NCBI GenBank assembly: GCA_019115085.1
Contig: DXEF01000007.1
Coordinates: 1-36,889, forward strand
Direction of reading: 5' to 3'
From: Candidatus Agathobaculum pullicola
GTDB taxonomy: Bacteria > Bacillota > Clostridia > Oscillospirales > Butyricicoccaceae
Length of the DNA stretch: 36,889 bases
Within the stretch, counting starts at the first letter, position 1. Every line of letters starts with the position of its first letter. Below are positions 6,979 through 14,071 of this stretch, piece after piece. The notes under the pieces are model-generated. The model ran no database searches. It was given only the letters and a program-made list of their open reading frames with translations, and was not told the origin of the DNA. The position numbers and the translations under genes were made by a program.

Positions 6979-8148
6979 ATGAAACAACTGCTGATTAAAA
7001 ACGTAACCGTTTGGACGATGGATCAGTCGGACACGCGCTTTTCCGGCTGGGTGCTGATAGAGGACGGAAAAATCGCCGCCACAGGCACGCAGATGCCGCC
7101 GGATTGCGAGCAGGTGCTCGACGGCGCGGGCGGTGTGCTCACGCCCGGTCTTATCGACATCCATTCCCATCTTGGCTTGTATGAGGACGGATTGGGCTTT
7201 GAGGGGGCGGACGGTAACGAAGACACCGATCCCGTCACACCACATCTGCGCGTCATCGACGGTATCAACCCGATGGATCGCGGCTTCCGTGAGGCGATCG
7301 AGGCGGGCGTGACCGCGGTTGCGGTCAGCCCGGGCAGCGCCAACCCCATCGGCGGGCAGATCGCCCTTCTCAAGACTGCGGGACGCCGGGTGGACGATAT
7401 GGTGCTCAAAGCGCCGCTTGCCATCAAGTTTGCGTTGGGGGAAAACCCCAAGTCGGTTTATCACGACAAGGATGAAAGTCCGGTCACCCGCATGGCAACC
7501 GCCGCGCTCATCCGCGAACAGCTTTACAAGGCAAAGGAGTATCTGGCGCGGCGAGAACGCGCCGAGAGCGACCCGGAGGACGAGGGGCCGGATTACGATA
7601 TCAAGCTGGAAGCATTACTGCCGATGCTGTGGGGCAAGATTGAGGCGCATTTCCATGCGCATCGTGCGGATGATATTTTCACCGCGCTGCGTATTGCAAA
7701 GGAATTCGGCATCAAGCCGGTCATCGTGCATGGCACGGAGGCCCATCTGGTGGCTGATTTGCTGGCAGAGGAAGGCGTGCCGGTGGTGAGCGGGCCATAC
7801 ATGACCGACCGCTCCAAACCGGAATTGCGCAATCTAACCGACGCGGCGCCGGGTATGCTTGCCCGCGCGGGAATTTCGACCGCGATTACGGTAGACCATC
7901 CGGAAATTCCGCTGCGGCTGCTGCCGATGGCTCTGCTGCTTGCCGTGCGCGCCGGAATGGACAAAACCGAGGCGCTGCGCGCGGTCACTTCGGTGCCGGC
8001 ACAGATTGCGGGCTTGTCGAGCCGTATCGGCGGCTTGCAGGTCGGTATGGATGCGGACTGCGTGCTGTGGAGCGGAGACCCGCTGGATTTTGCAGCTCAG
8101 GTGCAGGCTGTTTGGATAAGCGGCGTACTGGAATACAGGAGGACATGA
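6979..8148 (+). CDS. Amidohydrolase family protein (imidazolonepropionase-like)
   Basis: 389-residue metal-dependent hydrolase of the amidohydrolase superfamily. A small beta-sandwich N-terminus (residues 1-55) leads to the metal motif IDIHSHLG; HAHR and IVHGTEAH lie in the barrel; ITVDHPEIPL is a late conserved segment; the C-terminus GGLQVGMDADCVLWSGDPLD completes the sandwich. The substrate is not evident; such genes in Clostridia are usually annotated only as amidohydrolase. Shine-Dalgarno AAAGAGG (6967-6973) precedes the ATG by five bases. Its stop overlaps the start of the fumarase subunit by one base, so the two are translationally linked. Confidence 0.85.
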   Translation: MKQLLIKNVTVWTMDQSDTRFSGWVLIEDGKIAATGTQMPPDCEQVLDGAGGVLTPGLIDIHSHLGLYEDGLGFEGADGNEDTDPVTPHLRVIDGINPMDRGFREAIEAGVTAVAVSPGSANPIGGQIALLKTAGRRVDDMVLKAPLAIKFALGENPKSVYHDKDESPVTRMATAALIREQLYKAKEYLARRERAESDPEDEGPDYDIKLEALLPMLWGKIEAHFHAHRADDIFTALRIAKEFGIKPVIVHGTEAHLVADLLAEEGVPVVSGPYMTDRSKPELRNLTDAAPGMLARAGISTAITVDHPEIPLRLLPMALLLAVRAGMDKTEALRAVTSVPAQIAGLSSRIGGLQVGMDADCVLWSGDPLDFAAQVQAVWISGVLEYRRT

Positions 8149-8990
8149 TGAGAACGATTGACGTTTCGGAAGTGACAAAGTTGGTGCGGCAGCTGTGCAT
8201 CGATGCAAATTATTATCTGCCCGCCGATCTGCGGCAGGCGTTTGTGGACGGGCAGAAGGCCGAGCAGTCGCCGCTGGGCAAGGAGATTTTCGGCGAGATG
8301 ATTGCAAACTGTGATTTGGCGCGTGCAAACGACGTGCCGGTCTGTCAGGATACCGGTATGGCAATTGTGTTTGCTGAGGTCGGGCAGGATGTGCATCTGA
8401 CAGGCGGTGCATTTGAGGACGCGGTGACAGAGGGCGTGCGCCGCGGCTATATTGACGGCTATCTGCGCCTGTCGGTGGTGGGCGACCCGCTGCGCCGCGA
8501 GAATACGAACGATAACACGCCCTGTGTGCTGTACACCTCGATCGTGCCGGGAGACAAGGTGCGCATCACGGTTGCACCCAAAGGCTTCGGTTCGGAAAAC
8601 ATGACCGCGATGAAAATGTTTACGCCCGCCGCGACCGAAGAGCAGATTGTGGACTTTATCGCGGATGCTTGTATCAACGCAGGCTCCAATCCCTGCCCGC
8701 CTATTGTCATTGGCGTGGGGTTGGGCGGCACGAGTGACAAGGCCGCTTTCCTCGCTAAGCGTGCGCTGCTGCGTCCGGTGGGGGAGCACAATGCCGACCC
8801 GCTGTATGCCCAGATGGAGCAGGCGATTCTGGACAAGGTCAACGCTTCGGGTGTCGGTCCGCAGGGCCTTGGCGGCACGGTGACCGCACTTTCCTGCGCG
8901 ATTGAGCCGTTCGGCACGCACATCGCGGGCCTGCCGTGCGTGGTCAATATCTCCTGTCATGTCACACGCCATGCGGAAGGCGAGATTTGA
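8148..8990 (+). CDS. Class I fumarate hydratase, alpha subunit (TtdA/FumA N-terminal type)
   Basis: 280-residue iron-sulfur hydro-lyase alpha subunit. PVCQDTGMA holds one cluster cysteine; APKGFGSENMT, NPCPPIVIGVGLGG with a second cysteine, and GPQGLGG are conserved family motifs. The family interconverts fumarate and malate (or dehydrates tartrate) with a [4Fe-4S] cluster and normally needs a beta subunit of about 185 residues encoded next to it. No beta gene follows: the next gene is hpf. The start is ATG 8148, five bases after AGGAGG (8137-8142); the ATG at 8145 is too close to that site. Tartrate dehydratase is the alternative. Confidence 0.85.
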   Translation: MRTIDVSEVTKLVRQLCIDANYYLPADLRQAFVDGQKAEQSPLGKEIFGEMIANCDLARANDVPVCQDTGMAIVFAEVGQDVHLTGGAFEDAVTEGVRRGYIDGYLRLSVVGDPLRRENTNDNTPCVLYTSIVPGDKVRITVAPKGFGSENMTAMKMFTPAATEEQIVDFIADACINAGSNPCPPIVIGVGLGGTSDKAAFLAKRALLRPVGEHNADPLYAQMEQAILDKVNASGVGPQGLGGTVTALSCAIEPFGTHIAGLPCVVNISCHVTRHAEGEI

Positions 8991-9040
8991 GGAACGGTTA
9001 GGGAAACTGCTGAACAATTTATGAATTTGCGCAAAATAGA

Positions 9041-9071
9041 TTGGACATTTTGCCTGAAGGCGTGGTATACT
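9041..9071 (+). promoter_or_regulatory. Promoter of the hibernation factor gene
   Basis: TTGGAC (9041-9046) or TGGACA one base later, and TATACT (9066-9071), spacer 18-19. It gives a leader of roughly 85 bases before the start at 9164. Confidence 0.6.
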
Positions 9072-9090
9072 AAATATAGCAAAACCCCAT

Positions 9091-9155
9091 ATGGCGACCG
9101 TTGCCATCGGCGGACGGCAACGCCAAAGTATCTTGGGCTTTCCGCCCGATAGGAG
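9091..9155 (+). promoter_or_regulatory. Structured leader of hpf with two hairpins
   Basis: First hairpin: GTTGCC pairs with GGCAAC, extended after a bulge by GGC/GCC (about 9093-9123). Second hairpin: TATC-GGGC with GCCC-GATA (about 9129-9150) ends directly at the AGGAG ribosome-binding site (9151-9155). A role in translational control is an inference; it is too short for the raiA-motif RNA. Confidence 0.4.
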
Positions 9156-9163
9156 ATGATGTT

Positions 9164-9691
9164 ATGAAGTTCACCATCGTCGAGAGAAAGATGAAAATTG
9201 ACGACGATCTGCGGCAATACGCGCTGCGCAAGGTTGAAAAGCTGGATCGGTATTTCCATCAAGATTCCGACACCACCCTGACCTTCAGCGAACTGCGCGG
9301 CAAGCAAACCGTGGAAATTACTGTGCGTCAGGCCGGATTGGTCGTGCGCGCGGAGGAAACCACGACCGACATGTTTGCATCCGTGGATGGAGCCATCAGC
9401 AGCATCGAGCGCCAGATCCGCAAGCACAAAACCCGTTTGGAAAAGCGGTTGCGTGAGGGCGCATTTGATAAGCTGGCCGAGCAGCAGGCGGCGCTGTCGG
9501 AGGAGGACTTCGATATCGTGCGCCGTAAGAGGTTTGATGTTAAGCCTATGAGCGTGGACGAGGCAATCTTGCAGATGAATCTGCTGGATCACCAGTTCTA
9601 CTTCTTCCGAAACGCGGATGACGATAACGTACATGCGGTCGTTTACAAGCGCGCGGCAGGCGGTTACGGCCTGATTGAAGGTGAGGAATAA
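9164..9691 (+). CDS. hpf: Long-form ribosome hibernation promoting factor
   Basis: 175-residue HPF (long form). The N-terminal RaiA-type domain (about residues 1-100) begins MKFTIVERKMKIDDDLRQYA and contains the strand FSELRGKQTVEITV; a charged linker follows; the C-terminal dimerisation domain has PMSVDEAILQMNLLDHQFYF and ends in YKRAAGGYGLIE. Long HPF joins two 70S ribosomes into inactive 100S dimers in stationary phase. The start is ATG 9164, eight bases after AGGAG (9151-9155); a TTG at 9101 would fall in the leader hairpin. It has its own promoter. Confidence 0.95.
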   Translation: MKFTIVERKMKIDDDLRQYALRKVEKLDRYFHQDSDTTLTFSELRGKQTVEITVRQAGLVVRAEETTTDMFASVDGAISSIERQIRKHKTRLEKRLREGAFDKLAEQQAALSEEDFDIVRRKRFDVKPMSVDEAILQMNLLDHQFYFFRNADDDNVHAVVYKRAAGGYGLIEGEE

Positions 9692-9750
9692 AAACGTAAG
9701 GAGAAGGGCTGTCAGGTTATATCCGGACAGGCTTTCCAAGAAAACAAAAC

Positions 9751-9784
9751 AAAGGCCGGCGGCATTTCTGCCGCCGGCCTTTTC
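9751..9784 (+). terminator. Terminator between hpf and rsmA
   Basis: AGGCCGGCGGC (9753-9763), six-base loop, GCCGCCGGCCT (9770-9780), then TTTT. It lies only a few bases before the rsmA ribosome-binding site. Confidence 0.88.
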
Positions 9785-9799
9785 TGAGGAAAGGAAGCT

Positions 9800-10681
9800 A
9801 TGAACCTTTGTGATATTGATGTAATCCGTGCGGTTCTTGCAAAGCACGGATTTCACTTTTCCAAATCGCTCGGCCAGAACTTTCTGACCGATGTCACGGT
9901 GCCGCAGCGCATTGCCGCGAAAAGCGGCGCGGCGCAAGCCGGGAATGTGGTCGAGGTCGGCCCGGGCATGGGCTGTCTGACGGCGGAATTGTGCCGCACG
10001 GCCGAGCGGGTTGTCGCAGTCGAGCTGGACCGTGCGCTGCTGCCCGTGCTGGATGAAACCTTGGCGGAGTTCGATAATTTTGAGGTCGTGCAGGGCGATG
10101 TGCTTGCGCTCGACCTTGCCGCGCTGTGCGCGGAAAAATTCGGAGATGCGCACACGGTCGCGTGTGCCAACCTACCGTATTATATCACCACGCCCGCAAT
10201 TACCGCGCTGCTGGAAAGCCGCGCGTTTGATAAGATTACGGTCATGGTGCAGAAGGAGGTTGCGCAGCGCATCTGCGCCGCGCCCGGGACGGCGGCGTAC
10301 TCAGCCTTTTCCATCTATGTGCAGTATCATGCCGCGGCGGAGATTTTGTTTGATGTGCCGGCAGACTGCTTTGTACCGCGGCCCAAGGTGGACTCCGCGG
10401 TGTTGCAGTTGATCCCGCTGCCGCAGCCCGCGGTCGAGACGCAGGATGAAAAGCTGTTCTTTGCGCTGGTGCGGGCTGCGTTCAATATGCGTCGAAAGAC
10501 ATTGGTCAACGCGCTCGGTCCGGTGCTCGGCGGTGCGCTGGGCAAGGACGGTATTGCAGCGCTGATTGAATCGGTTGGTCTGGATACGCGCGTGCGTGGT
10601 GAACGGCTGAGCCTTGCGGACTTTGCACGGCTGACGGATGCAGCGGCAGAACGCCTGAAAACGCAGCAAGAAACGCAATGA
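9800..10681 (+). CDS. rsmA: 16S rRNA dimethyladenosine transferase RsmA/KsgA
   Basis: 293-residue methyltransferase that dimethylates two adjacent adenosines (A1518/A1519, E. coli numbering) in the 3' hairpin of 16S rRNA late in 30S assembly. Motif X region KSLGQNFL is at 22-29, the SAM loop VEVGPGMGCLT at 51-61, acidic VAVELD at 72-77, catalytic NLPYYIT at 124-130, and the C-terminal domain has CFVPRPKVDSAV. GAGGAAAGGA just upstream serves as the ribosome-binding site. It sits about 15 bases after a strong terminator with no evident promoter of its own. Confidence 0.96.
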   Translation: MNLCDIDVIRAVLAKHGFHFSKSLGQNFLTDVTVPQRIAAKSGAAQAGNVVEVGPGMGCLTAELCRTAERVVAVELDRALLPVLDETLAEFDNFEVVQGDVLALDLAALCAEKFGDAHTVACANLPYYITTPAITALLESRAFDKITVMVQKEVAQRICAAPGTAAYSAFSIYVQYHAAAEILFDVPADCFVPRPKVDSAVLQLIPLPQPAVETQDEKLFFALVRAAFNMRRKTLVNALGPVLGGALGKDGIAALIESVGLDTRVRGERLSLADFARLTDAAAERLKTQQETQ

Positions 10682-10691
10682 CACACGAAGA

Positions 10692-10720
10692 AAAAGGGAT
10701 CTGACACATCGGTCAGATCC
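10692..10720 (-). terminator. Terminator of the three-gene minus-strand cassette
   Basis: On the minus strand GGATCTGAC, six-base loop, GTCAGATCC, then CTTTTTC. The stem (plus about 10695-10718) contains the stop codon of the last cassette gene. Confidence 0.8.
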
Positions 10721-10979
10721 CCAGAAGCAGCAGCACACCAATGAGGATGAGCTGTTCCCAGTCCACTTCGCCGCCGTCATCGGAAAGAAGAAACCAAACG
10801 ATAACCAGCGCGATGATGGTATCGGTGTCCAGCCGGATGTTTTGCAGACGGCTGGACAGGCCGCGCGACAGCTCCGCCAGCGCGGAGTCGGCTTGCCCGC
10901 TCTGCGGTGGATGGTGCGATACGGTTTCGTTATGTAGCGGCGCACTGGGCGCGGCTTCGGTCAGATAGCGATTGTACAA
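10713..10979 (-). CDS. Small protein with C-terminal membrane segments, function unknown
   Basis: 88 residues if translation starts at TTG (10979-10977), ten bases after AAAGGAGG; the ATG at 11024 would overlap the upstream gene by about 20 bases. The N-terminal half is polar (YNRYLTEAAPSAPLH and an S/A-rich stretch), followed by LSSRLQNIRLDTDT. The last 40 residues form two hydrophobic helices, IIALVIVWFLL and LILIGVLLLLGI, separated by an acidic loop SDDGGEVDWEQ. I recall similar short proteins as hypothetical genes in Clostridia but know no function. It is the third gene of a minus-strand operon behind a sigma-E-like promoter. The protein is probably membrane-inserted as a hairpin. Confidence 0.75.
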   Translation of the reverse strand: MYNRYLTEAAPSAPLHNETVSHHPPQSGQADSALAELSRGLSSRLQNIRLDTDTIIALVIVWFLLSDDGGEVDWEQLILIGVLLLLGI

Positions 10980-11001
10980 AGACGGTTCCCCTCCTTTTGC
11001 T

Positions 11002-11388
11002 TCAAAGCGCGCGTGTGCCGTCATCGGATGGCGAAGTGCCGTCCGCACGGCTCAGCTGACCGAACTGGCCGAGTGCAGCGCGCGCCATACGAGCCATGCT
11101 GACCAAGCGCATGGCGTGGTCGAACTGGCCTGCAACCTCATCGGTGACGAAGGGTTTGAGCGCGCCCAATAGGGCGCGCTTTTCCTGTCTGACCGCGCTC
11201 TGTCCACTCTGGACGATCGCGCCGAATACAGGCAGCGCCCGCTGCATCCACTCGGCGGTCGGGTCGTACTCGTTGGCGGAGGACGGTGCGGATTGCTCCG
11301 CACCGCCCAACATGCTGGAGACGGTTTTCATCGCGTTTTGCAGTGCTTCCGGGTCGCTCAGCAGGGAGGACAGCATATCGTTATCCAT
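11002..11388 (-). CDS. Small helical protein, function unknown (cassette gene 2)
   Basis: 128-residue protein, predicted mostly helical and soluble. It begins MDNDMLSSLLSDPEALQNAM, has a low-complexity Ser/Ala linker (about residues 30-42), then a helical domain whose clearest part is KRALLGALKPFVTDEVAGQF followed by a repeated MRLVSMARMARAAL pattern. The LLxALKPF motif followed by an M/A-rich helix looks like a conserved but unnamed clostridial family; I cannot assign a function. Shine-Dalgarno AAGGAGG precedes the ATG at 11388. It lies 12 bases after gene 1 and 22 bases before gene 3. Confidence 0.78.
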   Translation of the reverse strand: MDNDMLSSLLSDPEALQNAMKTVSSMLGGAEQSAPSSANEYDPTAEWMQRALPVFGAIVQSGQSAVRQEKRALLGALKPFVTDEVAGQFDHAMRLVSMARMARAALGQFGQLSRADGTSPSDDGTRAL

Positions 11389-11400
11389 AGCAGAGCCTCC

Positions 11401-11670
11401 TTATTTTCCGAAGATTTTTTTGAGCTGTGCGGCAAGGCTGGCGCCTTCTTCGGTCTGCATCAGCTGCCGCGCCAAACGGGCGGCCTCTCCCATGTCGCCG
11501 CGCTGGGCGGCCTGTGCGGCACGCTCCAGATCGGCGGCATGCCGGTCGGAGATGATCCGGGCGGCTTTCTGTCCGTCCGGTGTGCGTAGTGCGGCTTGCA
11601 GCTGCGCGAGCGCATCGGTTTTCCCGGCCTGCTCTGCAATGCGGCGGAGAATTTCATCTTGATTGGGCAT
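11401..11670 (-). CDS. Small helical protein, function unknown (cassette gene 1)
   Basis: 89-residue, highly charged, all-helical protein beginning MPNQDEILRRIAEQAGKTDA and ending LAAQLKKIFGK. Helical repeats around RTPDGQKAARIISD and GDMGEAARLARQLM look like a short repeat or helical-hairpin fold. It has no membrane segment or cysteine. The start is ATG 11670 with AAAGGG about nine bases upstream. It is first in the operon, about 28 bases after the start point predicted from the sigma-E-like promoter. No homologue of known function is recognised. Confidence 0.78.
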   Translation of the reverse strand: MPNQDEILRRIAEQAGKTDALAQLQAALRTPDGQKAARIISDRHAADLERAAQAAQRGDMGEAARLARQLMQTEEGASLAAQLKKIFGK

Positions 11671-11704
11671 TGTTCCCATCCCTTTCCATGCCTCGTTTAT
11701 TGCC

Positions 11705-11733
11705 AGTATATGCGGTGCAATGGAAAAATGTGA
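11705..11733 (-). promoter_or_regulatory. Candidate sigma-E promoter of the small-protein cassette
   Basis: Minus strand: TCACATT (plus 11727-11733), 14 bases, CATATACT (plus 11705-11712). Compared with the Bacillus consensus KMATATT-N14-CATACAMT this matches 6 of 7 and 7 of 8 positions. No good vegetative -35 box fits upstream of the TATACT core. Confidence 0.55.
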
Positions 11734-11742
11734 GGGAGAGGG

Positions 11743-11771
11743 TTTACAAGCGCGCAATCCCGTTGTAAAAT
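11743..11771 (+). promoter_or_regulatory. Promoter of the phosphodiesterase-coaX unit
   Basis: TTTACA (11743-11748), 17-base spacer, TAAAAT (11766-11771). It is divergent from, and only about ten bases from, the sigma-E-like promoter of the minus-strand cassette. Confidence 0.75.
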
Positions 11772-11802
11772 ACTGCTGTGTCGCCGGAAGGGAGGCAGAG
11801 CC

Positions 11803-12318
11803 TTGAAGATACTGATTTTTACAGATTCACATGGATACAATGTAAGCATGGCCTGCGCGGTCGAACGGGAGGCGCCGGATATGGTGCTGCATCTGGGCGA
11901 CCATACGGATGACGCGCGCGAGTTGGAAAGTGTGTTTCCTCGACTGACGGTGTGCGCGGTACGTGGCAATAATGATTGTTTTGACCGGGAAGCGCCTGAG
12001 CATGCCGTGGTAGCACCGGATGGCGTGCGTATCTTCCTGACACATGGGCATCGGGAGCAGGTCTATATGCGTGAGGGCAAGCTGGTGGCGCAGCGTGCGC
12101 GGGAGGAAGGTTGCTCCCTTGCTTTTTTCGGACATACGCATCGCATGTATCTGGAGCGCGTCAATGGCGTGCTGGTCTGCAATCCGGGCAGTATCAGTCT
12201 GCCGCGCGGCGGTACGGCGGGATATGGCCGGCTGACAGTGGAAAACGGTCAGCCGCGGCTGCTCGAGCTGGTCGATGAGGACGATAAACTGCTGCGGCGT
12301 GAGAAAATTGGATGGTAA
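11803..12318 (+). CDS. YfcE/MJ0936-family metallophosphodiesterase
   Basis: 171-residue calcineurin-like phosphoesterase of the YfcE/MJ0936 family. All metal-binding blocks are present in order: TDSHG near residue 7, HLGDH near 31, GNND near 52, THGH near 80, GHTH near 110, followed by NPGSISLPRGG. Such enzymes hydrolyse phosphodiesters using two divalent metals; the physiological substrate is unknown. It starts at TTG 11803, seven bases after GGAGG. The stop is 11 bases before coaX, so the two are co-transcribed. Confidence 0.9.
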   Translation: MKILIFTDSHGYNVSMACAVEREAPDMVLHLGDHTDDARELESVFPRLTVCAVRGNNDCFDREAPEHAVVAPDGVRIFLTHGHREQVYMREGKLVAQRAREEGCSLAFFGHTHRMYLERVNGVLVCNPGSISLPRGGTAGYGRLTVENGQPRLLELVDEDDKLLRREKIGW

Positions 12319-12329
12319 GGGGAAAAGAA

Positions 12330-13172
12330 ATGCTTTTGGCAATTGACGTAGGCAACACAAATATGGTGTTTGGATTATATGAGGGGGAAAAGCTGCGCGG
12401 AACATTCCGTATTTCGACCAATGCCGAGCGTACCTCGGATGAGCTGGGCATGCAGATTTCGCAGTATTACCACTTTCACGGTATTGATCGCAAGGAAACG
12501 CGCGCGGTGATCATCGCGTCGGTTGTGCCGCCGGTGATGTATACGCTCATCAACGCGATTCGCAAGTATCTGTGGGTACAGCCGGTCATCGCGGGGCGGG
12601 ATGTGGACATCGGCGTTGAAAACTGCTATGCAAACCCGCGTGAGGTTGGTATAGACCGGCTGGTGAATGCGGTGTCCGCGATGCGTAAATACGGCAAGCC
12701 GCTGGTGATTGTTGACATTGGTACGGCCACCACATTTGACGCGATAGACGAAAAGGGCGCGTATCAGGGCGGTGCGATTTTCCCGGGGATCAAGGTGGCG
12801 ATGGAAGCGCTGTTTCTCAAGACGTCCAAGCTACCGCGTGTGGATATTGAGCGGCCGGAGCGTGCCATCGGTAAAACCACGGTGCAGTCCATGCAGTCGG
12901 GCGCGGTGCGCGGCTATGTCGGAGCCTTGTCCGGTATCATCACGGACATTCAGCAGGAGCTGGGCGGCAATGCGCGTGTCATTGCCACGGGCGGAATGGG
13001 CCGCATGATGGCAGAGTATTGCGATCTGATTGACGAGGTCGATCCCAACCTTACGCTGGAGGGATTGCGGTTGATTTATGAAAACAACCGTCCGGTGTTT
13101 GAGGGACGCGGGCTGAACAGCGAAACCTGTCTGCTGGAAGCGACCGAGGAAAACGGTTGGGATACCAAATAA
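12330..13172 (+). CDS. coaX: Type III pantothenate kinase CoaX (canonical copy)
   Basis: 280-residue type III pantothenate kinase, first step of CoA synthesis (pantothenate to 4'-phosphopantothenate). The conserved acidic residues are all present: DVGNTN with Asp6, GIDR with Asp109, and DIGTATT with Asp129; GGAIFPGI follows. The start is ATG 12330, seven bases after AAGGGG; the ATG at 12312 overlaps the previous gene. A second, degenerate copy is at 19616, so this one should be the functional enzyme. Confidence 0.95.
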   Translation: MLLAIDVGNTNMVFGLYEGEKLRGTFRISTNAERTSDELGMQISQYYHFHGIDRKETRAVIIASVVPPVMYTLINAIRKYLWVQPVIAGRDVDIGVENCYANPREVGIDRLVNAVSAMRKYGKPLVIVDIGTATTFDAIDEKGAYQGGAIFPGIKVAMEALFLKTSKLPRVDIERPERAIGKTTVQSMQSGAVRGYVGALSGIITDIQQELGGNARVIATGGMGRMMAEYCDLIDEVDPNLTLEGLRLIYENNRPVFEGRGLNSETCLLEATEENGWDTK

Positions 13173-13187
13173 AGCAATCGGACATAC

Positions 13188-13219
13188 AAAAAACGACGCA
13201 GGTTACCTGCGTCGTTTTT
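13188..13219 (+). terminator. Bidirectional terminator between coaX and nth
   Basis: AAAAACGACGCAGG, loop TTA, CCTGCGTCGTTTTT: a perfect 14-bp stem with A and T tracts, so it can end both the plus-strand coaX transcript and the minus-strand nth transcript. Confidence 0.92.
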
Positions 13220-13231
13220 GCATTGAATGGA

Positions 13232-13870
13232 TTATTTTGTGATAGGATAAGAAGGACATACTGCGCCAAGCGGGCAGTTTTCACATTTGGGATTGCGTGC
13301 GGTGCAGTGCTCGCGGCCAAATAACACCAAACGGTGGCAGAAGTCCGAGGACTCGGCCGGGTCAATCAGCTTGCGCAGCACATTTTCCACCTTGACAGGG
13401 TCTTTTTCGTTTTTGACAAAGCCCAGCCGGTTGGACAGGCGGATGCAGTGGGTGTCGGTCACGATGGCAGGCTTGCCGAAAATATCTCCGAGAATCAGAT
13501 TGGCTGTCTTACGACCGACGCCCGGGAGCTTGAGCAAATCCTCCATGTTATCCGGCACTTTGCCGTCGTATTCGCTCAGCAGCATGATGGCGCAGGCTTT
13601 GAGGTCACGCGCCTTGGTGCGGAACAGACCGCAGGTTTTGATGGCCTCTGCAATGGCCTCTTCCGGAGCCTCTGCATAGCTTTCCAGCGTGGGGAACTGC
13701 TCAAACAGTGTTTCCGTCACAATATTGACGCGCGCATCCGTGCATTGGGCGGACAGGCGGGTAGCGAACAGCAGCTCGTAATCATGGGTATAATGCAGCG
13801 CGCACACAGCCTCGGGATAGACTTCACGCAAAAGCTCGGTCACCGCGTGGGCGCGTTCTTTTTTGGTCAT
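13232..13870 (-). CDS. nth: Endonuclease III (DNA glycosylase/AP lyase)
   Basis: 212-residue base-excision repair enzyme that removes oxidised pyrimidines and cleaves abasic sites. The helix-hairpin-helix LPGVGRKTANLIL has the catalytic Lys121, Asp139 is in VTDTHCIRLSNRLG, and the [4Fe-4S] cluster cysteines near the C-terminus are spaced C-x6-C-x2-C-x5-C. AGGAG lies upstream of the ATG at 13870. It is transcribed alone on the minus strand, ending at the shared terminator. Confidence 0.96.
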   Translation of the reverse strand: MTKKERAHAVTELLREVYPEAVCALHYTHDYELLFATRLSAQCTDARVNIVTETLFEQFPTLESYAEAPEEAIAEAIKTCGLFRTKARDLKACAIMLLSEYDGKVPDNMEDLLKLPGVGRKTANLILGDIFGKPAIVTDTHCIRLSNRLGFVKNEKDPVKVENVLRKLIDPAESSDFCHRLVLFGREHCTARNPKCENCPLGAVCPSYPITK

Positions 13871-13902
13871 GGGAATCCTCTCCTGACAGCGTATATGATA
13901 CT

Positions 13903-13930
13903 ATCATAGCACATCTGGAGGAGATTGCAA
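13903..13930 (-). promoter_or_regulatory. Promoter of nth
   Basis: Minus strand TTGCAA (plus 13925-13930), 16-base spacer, TATGAT (plus 13903-13908), about 30 bases before the nth start. Confidence 0.65.
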
Positions 13931-14071
13931 GAGATGTTGTTCGATTTAACATTTTCAACATAATGCGCGGACAAGCGGGAGGAAAATCTATCTGTTTGCC
14001 AATAGCATCAAAGGTTAAAATGTGGTTTAATTAAATAGCAGAATAAAATCACACGTTTTGGAGGTTGAAAA

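Noticed and set aside
9072-9163. raiA-motif RNA upstream of the hibernation factor gene
   Set aside because: The leader is only about 85-90 bases, whereas that RNA class is about twice as long; only two simple hairpins are visible.
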